This document shows, piece after piece, positions 57,312-64,000 of a stretch of 64,000 bases of DNA. The translations under genes were made by a program, and so were the position numbers. Positions within the stretch are counted from its first letter, which is position 1. The number at the start of each line of letters is the position of its first letter. Under the pieces are notes generated by a model. That model did no database searches, was not told where the DNA came from, and saw only the letters and a program-made list of their open reading frames with translations. The stretch is from Melaminivora jejuensis (GTDB lineage Bacteria > Pseudomonadota > Gammaproteobacteria > Burkholderiales > Burkholderiaceae_C): positions 2,418,001-2,482,000 of the forward strand of contig NZ_JACWIJ010000002.1 of assembly GCF_017811175.1 (NCBI RefSeq), given 5' to 3'.

Positions 57312-59414
57312 ATGACGCCGCCCCAGCGCAGCAACTTCCATCCGCAATACCGCCCCGACATCGACGGCCTGCGCGCCCTGGCCATCCTGCCGGTGCTGGC
57401 CTTTCACGCCTTTCCCAGCCTGGCGCCGGGCGGCTTTGCCGGGGTGGACATCTTCTTCGTCATCTCCGGCTACCTGATCGGGCTGATCATCCTGCGCAGC
57501 CTGCAGCGCGGCAGCTTTCGCTTCGCCGAGTTCTATGCCCACCGGGTGCGGCGCATCTTCCCGGCGCTGGCGGCAGTGCTGGCCGCCAGCTTGCTGGCTG
57601 GCTGGTTCGTGCTGCTGCCGCAGGAATACCGGCTGCTGGGCAAGCACGTGCTCACCAGCGCCGCCTTCCTGCAGAACTTTGCCCTGCAGCGCGAGGCCGG
57701 CTACTTCGACGTGGCCTCGGACGGCAAGCCGCTGCTGCACCTGTGGTCGCTGGCCGTGGAGGAGCATTTCTATCTGCTGTTTCCCCTGCTGGCCTGGGCC
57801 TTGTGGCGGCTGGGACGCAGCGCCATGTGGCTCGGCCTGCTGCTGGCGGCGACCGGCTCGCTGCTCTGGGGCGCGCTGGGCGGCATCGACGCCACCGCCG
57901 CCTTCTACTGGCCGCACCTGCGCGCCTGGGAGCTGCTGGCCGGCGCCCTGCTGGCGCACTGGCAGATCACGCGCGAGACCACGCGCCAGACCGCGCACAC
58001 CAGCAGCCCGGGCGCGCACGCCGGGCAGCACCTGGCGGCCTGGCTGGGCCTGACGGCCATCGCCGGCAGCGTGCTGGGCCTGGACTCCAGCACCCGCTGG
58101 CCTGGCTGGGCCGCTTTGCTGCCAGTCAGCGGCGCGGCACTGCTGATTGCCGCCGGCAGCCAGGCCTGGCCCAACCGCCACCTGCTGGCCTGGCGCCCGC
58201 TGGTCTGGGTCGGCCTGATCAGCTATCCGCTGTATCTGTGGCACTGGCCGCTGCTGGTGTTGCTGCGCATCGTCGAAGGAGGCCAGCCGCCGCTGCTACT
58301 GCGCCTGGCGGCGGTAGCCCTCAGCGTACTGCTGGCCGCCCTGACCTGGCGCTACATCGAGCGCCCGCTGCGCCGCCGCCCCGGCCCCCGGGTGGTCGCC
58401 GGCCTGTGCGTACTGCTGGCGCTGCTGGCTGGCCTGGGCTGGGCGGTGAAGCGCCACGCTGGCCTGCCCCAGCGCTTGCCGCCGGACATGGCCGCCGCCC
58501 TGGCCGTGCTGGATGCGCCCGACCGGCCCTGGCTGCCCGGGCAGCAGCAGGCCGATTGCCAGGCGCAGCTGCAGGGCCTGCTGCCGCAGTCGGTGGCTTC
58601 GCTGATGTTCTGCCGACGCGTGCCGGGCACCGAGCGCTACAACACCGTGCTGCTGGGCGACTCGCACGCGGTCAGCCTCTACCCCGGACTGGTGCAGGCA
58701 CTGGCCGGCAGCCCCTGGCAAGCCGAGCACATGGGCTTTGCCCTGGCAGCCCCGCTGTGGGGCCTGGTGGCTGGCGGCCCCGACCCGGCCACGGACGAAT
58801 GGATCGGCATCCGGCGCGCCGGCAATGAGGCCATCCGCCGCCATGTACTGGCCACCCCCGGGCTGCACACCGTCATCCTGGATGCCCGCTGGCCGGCCTA
58901 TCTGCACGGCGTCGGCTTCGGCGAGGCCGATGCCCAGGTGCGCGGCAGCGTGTATTCCGACCTGCCCGGCGTGCCAGCCGACAACGCCCTGCTTTTCGAG
59001 GCGGCGCTGCGCAACACCCTGGGCCAGCTCAGCGCTGCCGGCCGGCAAGTGGTGTTTGTCTTCGACGCCCCGGAGCTGGGCTTTGCCGCCCCATCGTGCC
59101 TGCCGGCCCGGCCCTGGAGCTGGCGCGCGCAAGCCGCGCGCACCCCTTGCGCCATCGCGCGCCAGGACTACGAGGCGCGCAGCCAGGCCTACCGGGCCTT
59201 GGTCAACCGCGTGCTGGCGGACTTCCCGCAAGTCCTGCCCGTCGATGGCGCGCCGGCCTTCTGCGATGACCAGTGGTGCTGGGGAATGCAGGGCGGCGAA
59301 CTGCTGTACTACGACAGCAACCACATCACCCGCGCCGGTGCGCTGCGCCTGGGGCAGCGCATCCGGCAGGCGCTGGAGCGCCAGCAAACACAACCACAAG
59401 CGCAAGCGCGCTGA
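57312..59414 (+). CDS. Acyltransferase 3 / SGNH fusion (OafA/YrhL family)
   Basis: 700-aa inner-membrane O-acyltransferase. The AT3 domain (about 10-370, roughly ten helices) has YRPDIDGLRALAILPVLAFH, GVDIFFVISGYLIG and HRVRRIFPAL; the conserved GLISYPLYLWHWPLL lies in a later helix. A periplasmic SGNH domain (about 400-690) has the nucleophile Ser in NTVLLGDSHAVSLYP and the catalytic Asp/His in YYDSNHITRAGALRL. Such proteins acetylate LPS O-antigen or other surface glycans. It stands alone; no glycan cluster is nearby. ATG 57312 was chosen by family start. Confidence 0.92.
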   Translation: MTPPQRSNFHPQYRPDIDGLRALAILPVLAFHAFPSLAPGGFAGVDIFFVISGYLIGLIILRSLQRGSFRFAEFYAHRVRRIFPALAAVLAASLLAGWFVLLPQEYRLLGKHVLTSAAFLQNFALQREAGYFDVASDGKPLLHLWSLAVEEHFYLLFPLLAWALWRLGRSAMWLGLLLAATGSLLWGALGGIDATAAFYWPHLRAWELLAGALLAHWQITRETTRQTAHTSSPGAHAGQHLAAWLGLTAIAGSVLGLDSSTRWPGWAALLPVSGAALLIAAGSQAWPNRHLLAWRPLVWVGLISYPLYLWHWPLLVLLRIVEGGQPPLLLRLAAVALSVLLAALTWRYIERPLRRRPGPRVVAGLCVLLALLAGLGWAVKRHAGLPQRLPPDMAAALAVLDAPDRPWLPGQQQADCQAQLQGLLPQSVASLMFCRRVPGTERYNTVLLGDSHAVSLYPGLVQALAGSPWQAEHMGFALAAPLWGLVAGGPDPATDEWIGIRRAGNEAIRRHVLATPGLHTVILDARWPAYLHGVGFGEADAQVRGSVYSDLPGVPADNALLFEAALRNTLGQLSAAGRQVVFVFDAPELGFAAPSCLPARPWSWRAQAARTPCAIARQDYEARSQAYRALVNRVLADFPQVLPVDGAPAFCDDQWCWGMQGGELLYYDSNHITRAGALRLGQRIRQALERQQTQPQAQAR

Positions 59415-59766
59415 TCATGGCGCTGGGCGCAGCAGCGCCGCGCCCGCCCGACCTGCGACCCGGGCATTCGCAGCCCAGCGGCGAATGGCTGCACGCAACC
59501 TGCGCTGATAGCTGCCATCCACAGGCATTTGGGCGACCCGCTCCAGTCTTGGAGAGAAACAGGTCTGCCACATCCAGGCAGTACCCCACGCGCCCTCCAG
59601 TATTCGGGCTTTGCACGCGATGCACCCGCTCAAGCCAGCCCTCGGGCAGCAGGGCCGTCTCAGGCCCCACCCCCAGGATCGCCTAACTGCCGATGATGAT
59701 GAACTCGTACTGATCGGTGATTTCCGCAGCGGCGCGGATGATGTGCTCCAGCTCCTGCCGGGTCAT
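59415..59766 (-). pseudogene. DUF6036-type nucleotidyltransferase-like gene, decayed
   Basis: ATG 59766 begins MTRQELEHIIRAAAEITDQY and EFIIIGS, then TAG at 59685-59683 where the family has Gln (GSQAILG), then AILG. The sequence jumps to VGPETALLPEGWLERVHRV and GGRVGYCLDVADLFLSK, omitting about 50 residues, and after a further break reaches RVAQMPVDGSYQRRLRAAIR, the family's C-terminal region, in another frame. So there is one nonsense codon and two deletions. Intact members resemble antitoxin-type nucleotidyltransferases. Its start overlaps the partner gene's stop. Confidence 0.65.
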
Positions 59767-60070
59767 GACCACTCCTGCGCTGCCGCCTCCCGAGCCGTCT
59801 CACCCGGCGCGCCCAGCGTGATTGCGCCCCTGAGCTGGGCCGCCTGGGCGAGCAAGCCCTGGCGCACCTCCTGGGGCAGTACCGTGACCAAGGGAGACGC
59901 CTGGCGCAATTGCTGCGCCCGCTGGCTGCGACCCAGTATCCGGCGCCAGTCGCCCGCATCCAGCAGGCGCAGCCACTCGCGCCACAGCGGTGCCGAGCGC
60001 GCCGCAACCGCTCCCCCAGTTGCAGCAACAGTTGGCGCTCCAGCAGAAGATTCGGTTCGAGACTGATCAT
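59763..60070 (-). pseudogene. Partner gene of the DUF6036 gene, frameshifted
   Basis: Small gene of about 102 codons, not recognised by name. It begins MISLEPNLLLERQLLLQLGE with RLRRARH, then needs a one-base correction near 59985-59990 to continue as LWREWLRLLDAGDWRRILGR and VTVLPQEVRQGLLAQAAQLR, ending AQEWS. It overlaps the DUF6036 start by 4 bases and lies 29 bp after the restriction-modification gene, which suggests one transcript. Could be the second half of a toxin-antitoxin-like pair (inference). Confidence 0.5.
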
Positions 60071-60098
60071 CTGGTCAAACAGAACAAGGCTGCTGCCG

Positions 60099-62990
60099 TC
60101 ACGCTGTCCTGGCCGCCCCCCGCTTGCGCGCCGGGCGGCTGGCGGCCACGGGCAGCAAGCTGGTGATGCGCTGGTACAGCGTGAACAGAAAGGCCACGCG
60201 CTCGGCGTCGTTCCTGTAGCTTTTGGGGCCGCCGGCGAGCTGGTAGGCGCGATCGACTGCGGCGTCCAGCCGCTGGTGCGCGCGCAGCAGCGCGGGCGGC
60301 ATGGTCAGCGGGTCGTACAGGTCGGCCAGGCTGCTGCCGGCGAACTGGGCGCGGGCATCAAGCACCGCCTTCGCTTCTTTTTCTATAGCTGCCATCGCTT
60401 GTCTGTATTGGGTTTCAGCCGTTTTTGCCTGTGAATCCAGGCCGCACAAGGGCCAGGGGAAGTTGTTGTAGACGATGGCGGCGGAGTAGCGGTAGTCGCT
60501 TTTCAGGCGACCGCAGACGGCGCGCACCCAGGCGTTGTGCATGGTGCTGGAGAGGATGCCGAAGTGGAACAAGGACGCTTCGTATACCGCCAAGCAAAGG
60601 TTGCTGACGATCAGGTTGGGCTGGCTGAAGCCGATGGGGATGAATGTGCGCCGCTCGGACGACACGCTGGGCACGACGATGAAGGAGCCTTCGACGTGCG
60701 AAACGAAGGCGAAGGTGGAAGGCGTCGCAGCAAGGTCGCGGGTGGCTTGCCGTTTGCTATCCAAGCGAAAGCGACGCACTGCCTCCAGCCGTGCCAACAC
60801 TGTTTTGCTCCTGCGAAAGAGAGACGGAGGGCAATCTTTCAGCCAGAGGCAGTAACGCTCGCCTCCATTGATGAATTCCTCCGCTCCAAGAAACAGACGC
60901 ACGTAGGGCGAAAGTTCTGGTGCTTCAGCCGCAAGCTCGGCCGCCTCTTCAGGTGTCAAAACGAGATGGCCACCGTCAATGGGCTGATTGCCGAAACTGA
61001 TCTGCGGCACATCGCAGATCGGCCTGCTGCGCCGCGCCAGCACCACGTCCGGCCCGTCGATCAGATACGGATTGATGTTGGCCGCCGGCACGGCCTGCGG
61101 CTCGCCCCGGATGTCGGCGTACTCGTAGATGACCTTGCCCGGGCGATCCTGCAGCCCGAAGCCGACGATCACGCAATGCACCGCCGCCTTGCCGCGCGCC
61201 TCGTTGCTCCAGGCAAAGGTGCGGTGCGCGAACTGGATATGCACGCCCTGCGCCAGCAGCCAGCCCCACAGCACGCCGACCTGCTCGCCCTGGGTAATGC
61301 TGTTGGTGGAGACGAAGGCCGCGCGCGGCAGTGCGGCTTTGCGCATGAAATCAGCCTCAAACCCTTGTCCAGCAAGCGCTGACAGCTCCTTATTCGATAG
61401 TAAATCCGAAGCGCTGCGCAGGTAGCGGGCGGCTTTCACATACCAGGCGGCAACAAAGTCCAGCAGGCCCGCGCCGTCGATGCCGGCAAACACGGCGCGC
61501 GCGTCCTCGCGCTGCGTGTCGTCCAGAAACTTGGCGCCGACGAATGGCGGGTTGCCCAGCACATAGCTGCACTGCGCCGCCGGCAGCACCTCGTTCCAGT
61601 CCAGCGCGAGGGCGTTGCCATGCACGATGCCGGGGCTGGTGACCAGCGGGATGCGGGCGAAGTACAGGCCGAACTCCTCGCTCACGCGCAGGTTCATCTG
61701 ATGATCGACCAGCCACAGCGCGACCTGGGCGATCTGCGCCGGGAATTCCTCAATCTCGATGCCGTGGAACTGATCGACGTTGACGCCGATCAGCGCGTGG
61801 ACATCCACGCTGCGCTGGCCGGCATGGCCCGAGAGCTGGGCAGCGGCACGCAGGACTTGCAGCTCCAGCAGGCGCAGTTCGCGGTAGCTGATGACCAGGA
61901 AATTGCCGCAGCCGCACGCTGGATCGAAAAAATTCAGGGAGCGCAGCTTCTTGTGGAACTCGAACAGCCGGTTGCGCTGGTTTTTCACGCGCGCGAACTC
62001 GGCGCGCAGCTCGTCGAGGAACAGCGGGCCGATCAGCTTGAGGATGTTTTCCTCGCTGGTGTAGTGCGCGCCCAGGTTGCGCCGGGCGCCGGCGTCCATG
62101 ATGCTCTGGAACAGGCTGCCGAAAATCGCCGGGCTGATGGCCGACCAGTCCAGCGCGCAGGCGTCCAGCAGCGCCTCACGCGTGGGCGCGTCGAACTCGG
62201 CCAGCGGCAGCATCTCGGCAAACAGCCGCCCGTTGATGTAGGGGAAGGCGGCGAGTTGCTCGTCCAGGTTCTTGCTGCGCTGCGCCTCGGGCGTGTTGAG
62301 CACCTGAAAAAACTGCGCCAGCCGCGCGCCGGTGTCGCTGCCGTCGGCGGCGGTGCGCTCCTCGATCAGGTCGCGAAAGCCCTGCGCCGGGAAAATCGCC
62401 GTGTCGTCGGCGAACAGGCAAAACAGCAGGCGCACCAGCAGCACCTCCAGCGCATGGCCGCCGTAGCCGCTGGCCTTGAGCGCATCGTGCAGCCGGCCCA
62501 TGCGCTCGGCAGCGCGGATGTTGACGGGGTTTTGCGGCGTGATGACCTGCGCCCTGTAGCCGGCGATGAAGCCGAACCAGCGCACGTGCTGGTGCAGGTC
62601 TTGCAGGGCGAAGGTGATCTCGCGCCGGCTGTCCAGGTCGATCACGCGGAAACTGGCGAAGTCGCACAGCACCAGGGTGTGCGGCAGGTCGCGCTCGGGC
62701 AGGCCGGGGAAGTAGTCCATGGCTTGGTCGAAGGCCGGCGAAAGCGGCTTGCCGCGCGACTTGTGCTCGACCAGCAACTCGCCGGGCCACAACAGATCGA
62801 CCCAGCCCTGGCCGCCGCCGTGCTTCTTGACGGCGTGCTCGAAGCTGGCCACGCGGCGGTTGGTGATGCCAAAGACCTCGAAGAAATCGATCCAGAACGG
62901 GATGGACTGCTGCTTTTCCTCGCTGGCGTCCTGCCAGCGGCGCGAGAAGGCCAGGGCGCGGGATTTGATCTCGTTCCAGGACAGGGGCAT
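60099..62990 (-). CDS. MmeI-like (type IIL) restriction-modification enzyme, fused nuclease/adenine methyltransferase
   Basis: 963 aa. The N-terminal nuclease shows FFEVFGITNRRVASFEHAVK, then WVDLLWPGELLVEHKSRGK (Asp...Glu-x-Lys, as in MmeI). A helical connector (about 150-320) leads to a gamma-class N6-adenine methyltransferase: SAM motif LNFFDPACGCGNFLVISYRE and catalytic NPPFVGAKF. The rest is target-recognition and C-terminal helical region. Single-protein RM systems cut at a fixed distance from the site and protect one strand. Two short repeats are translated inside it (60377-60425 and 61348-61405). ATG 62990 was chosen; the frame continues upstream without homology. Confidence 0.9.
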   Translation of the reverse strand: MPLSWNEIKSRALAFSRRWQDASEEKQQSIPFWIDFFEVFGITNRRVASFEHAVKKHGGGQGWVDLLWPGELLVEHKSRGKPLSPAFDQAMDYFPGLPERDLPHTLVLCDFASFRVIDLDSRREITFALQDLHQHVRWFGFIAGYRAQVITPQNPVNIRAAERMGRLHDALKASGYGGHALEVLLVRLLFCLFADDTAIFPAQGFRDLIEERTAADGSDTGARLAQFFQVLNTPEAQRSKNLDEQLAAFPYINGRLFAEMLPLAEFDAPTREALLDACALDWSAISPAIFGSLFQSIMDAGARRNLGAHYTSEENILKLIGPLFLDELRAEFARVKNQRNRLFEFHKKLRSLNFFDPACGCGNFLVISYRELRLLELQVLRAAAQLSGHAGQRSVDVHALIGVNVDQFHGIEIEEFPAQIAQVALWLVDHQMNLRVSEEFGLYFARIPLVTSPGIVHGNALALDWNEVLPAAQCSYVLGNPPFVGAKFLDDTQREDARAVFAGIDGAGLLDFVAAWYVKAARYLRSASDLLSNKELSALAGQGFEADFMRKAALPRAAFVSTNSITQGEQVGVLWGWLLAQGVHIQFAHRTFAWSNEARGKAAVHCVIVGFGLQDRPGKVIYEYADIRGEPQAVPAANINPYLIDGPDVVLARRSRPICDVPQISFGNQPIDGGHLVLTPEEAAELAAEAPELSPYVRLFLGAEEFINGGERYCLWLKDCPPSLFRRSKTVLARLEAVRRFRLDSKRQATRDLAATPSTFAFVSHVEGSFIVVPSVSSERRTFIPIGFSQPNLIVSNLCLAVYEASLFHFGILSSTMHNAWVRAVCGRLKSDYRYSAAIVYNNFPWPLCGLDSQAKTAETQYRQAMAAIEKEAKAVLDARAQFAGSSLADLYDPLTMPPALLRAHQRLDAAVDRAYQLAGGPKSYRNDAERVAFLFTLYQRITSLLPVAASRPARKRGAARTA
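60377..60425 (+). repeat. Dispersed short repeat inside the RM gene, near its 3' end
   Basis: TTTCTATAGCTGCCATCGCT, then TGTCTGTATTGGGTTTCAGC and CGTTTTTGCC, matches arm, core and tail. It is read on the opposite strand as part of SQAKTAETQYRQAMAAIEKE in the enzyme. Confidence 0.7.
61348..61405 (-). repeat. Dispersed short repeat inside the RM gene, mid region
   Basis: TCAGCCTCAAACCCTTGTCC, then AGCAAGCGCTGACAGCTC, is a reverse-orientation tail and core. The enzyme's frame reads it as SDLLSNKELSALAGQGFEAD. Confidence 0.75.
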
Positions 62991-63147
62991 GGCGCAATCC
63001 GTTCGCAACTCAGACAAGGGCAGGCCGGGCGCAGGGGCCGGGCAGGGTTGCGCCGCATTCTCGCCGCGTCCTGTGTCCGGGCAAGTTTGCTGTAACCGAA
63101 GGCTTCCATACTGCCCATCCATCCCAGCCCGCCCCGCAGCCCCGACC

Positions 63148-64000
63148 ATGAAACTGCTCGCCCCCGGCACCGAAATCGACGGCTTCACCGTGCATGAGTG
63201 CATCCACTCGGGCGGCATGGCGCACATTTACCGCGTGGGCTATGCCCATGCGGCGCGCGATCCGGGCTTTCCCATGGCCATGAAGATCCCGCGCATGACG
63301 GTGCGCGACGGCGCCGAGAACATCGTCAGCTTCGAGGTCGAGCTGGCCATCCTGCCGACCCTGAGCGGCTCGCACGTGCCGCGCTTCGTGGCTGCGGGCG
63401 ACTTGCTGCGCCTGCCCTATCTGGTCATGGAGTACGTTCCCGGCCACACGCTGCAGCACTGGCTGGACGCGCACCCAGCTAGTGACCGCGCGGCGCGCAG
63501 CCCGCAGGCGATCGCCCGCATCGGCGCGGCGCTGGCCATGGCCGCGCACAGCCTGCATGAGCAAAACGTCTGCCACCTGGACTTGAAGCCGGCCAACGTC
63601 CTGCTGCGCCCCGATGGCAGCGTGGTGCTGCTGGACTTTGGCCTGTCGTGCCACGCGCACTACCCCGATCTGCTGGCCGAGGAGCTACGCAAGGCCGTCG
63701 GCTCGCCGGCCTGGATCGCGCCCGAGCAGGTGGTGGGCGTGCGCGGCGATCTGAGGAGCGACATCTTCGCCATCGGCGTGATGCTCTACGAGATGGCCAC
63801 GGGCGAGTTGCCCTTTGGCGCGCCGGCCACGGCGGGCGGCCTGCGCCAGCGCCTGTGGATGACGCCGCAGCCGCCGCGCGCGCACCGCTCCGATCTGCCC
63901 GAGTGGTTGCAGGAGGTCATCCTGCGCTGCCTGGAGCCGGTGGCGGCGGCGCGCCATCCGTCGGCGGCGCACCTGGCATTCGATCTGGCCAACCCCGGGC
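63148..64000 (+). CDS. Serine/threonine protein kinase, 5' part (runs off the window)
   Basis: 284 codons are visible and no stop is reached. A Hanks-type kinase domain: VHECIHSGGMAHIYRVG (degenerate Gly loop), PMAMKIPRM with the invariant Lys, YLVMEYVPGHTLQHWL hinge, catalytic loop CHLDLKPANVLLRPDG, LLDFGLSCHAH (DFG), GSPAWIAPEQVVGV (APE) and DIFAIGVMLYEMATGELPFG. The loop reads HLD rather than HRD, as in some bacterial kinases (non-RD type). Divergent from the RM gene with 157 bp between. Domains beyond the kinase cannot be seen. Confidence 0.88.
   Translation, partial: MKLLAPGTEIDGFTVHECIHSGGMAHIYRVGYAHAARDPGFPMAMKIPRMTVRDGAENIVSFEVELAILPTLSGSHVPRFVAAGDLLRLPYLVMEYVPGHTLQHWLDAHPASDRAARSPQAIARIGAALAMAAHSLHEQNVCHLDLKPANVLLRPDGSVVLLDFGLSCHAHYPDLLAEELRKAVGSPAWIAPEQVVGVRGDLRSDIFAIGVMLYEMATGELPFGAPATAGGLRQRLWMTPQPPRAHRSDLPEWLQEVILRCLEPVAAARHPSAAHLAFDLANPG

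Overview
The window is high-GC DNA (about two thirds G+C by eye) whose gene families all point to a Burkholderiales betaproteobacterium, most likely Comamonadaceae (Acidovorax, Alicycliphilus, Melaminivora or Comamonas type). The pointers are a phaC-fabI-pta-ackA cluster, an otsB-GH15-otsA cluster, the paired DUF2760/Hsp70 genes, and a short dispersed repeat (core ATAGCTGYCAGCGCTTGTC) that I recognise as common in this family. No rRNA, tRNA, CRISPR array, prophage or complete insertion sequence was found. The assignment to family is inference from content; no search was run.

Layout. 1-5030: 3' end of cca, trxC, and the trehalose operon otsB-GH15-otsA with overlapping start/stop codons. 5.0-9.3 kb: a 163-bp palindromic element, a ROK kinase, DUF2905, and a junction where a 3' piece of dadA meets the last codons of a TAXI solute-binding gene, followed by an intact fused TRAP permease. 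9.3-18.99 kb: a MidA-like methyltransferase, pteridine reductase-like SDR, folB, a membrane GGDEF/EAL protein, ttcA, a DUF4136 lipoprotein, a histidine phosphatase and a fatty acid hydroxylase-YhhN fusion. 19-21.3 kb: a candidate promoter/short ORF/terminator unit, two small unknown genes and mgtC. 21.3-22.4 kb: a low-GC phytanoyl-CoA dioxygenase gene, probably acquired. 22.4-32.1 kb: ruvB (LexA-type box on its start codon), DUF2760-Hsp70-(DUF1016 remnant)-Hsp70, ruvA, phoH, ybeY. 32.2-39.8 kb: second 163-bp element, TSUP transporter, decayed hipBA, dtd, a CDF transporter, a second GGDEF/EAL protein and AMP nucleosidase. 39.8-47.6 kb: three exported DUF1566-type proteins (one with 30 consecutive prolines, two tandem paralogues) and a divergent AraC regulator. 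47.7-57.2 kb: a polyhydroxybutyrate/acetate operon (phaC, hypothetical, fabI, MaoC-Pta, ackA) behind an FNR-type box, a GMC oxidoreductase, 3-hydroxybutyryl-CoA dehydrogenase and a phosphoesterase. 57.3-64 kb: an OafA-type acyltransferase, a decayed DUF6036 gene with its partner, an MmeI-like restriction-modification enzyme and the start of a protein kinase.

Two patterns run through the whole window. First, at least twelve places need one extra base, nearly all in a G or C run, to restore a conserved reading frame, and they include housekeeping genes (ruvA, fabI, cca). I read these as probable sequencing/consensus errors and give coordinates for the corrected genes. They are distinct from four loci with real deletion-type damage (dadA/TAXI, DUF1016, hipA, DUF6036). 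Second, about sixteen copies of the short repeat are scattered through the window, seven of them inside coding frames.

Best candidates for new biology: the DUF2760/double-Hsp70 operon, the tandem exported paralogues with an unnamed shared C-terminal block, the repeat family that is translated as part of proteins, and the sORF/terminator unit upstream of mgtC.
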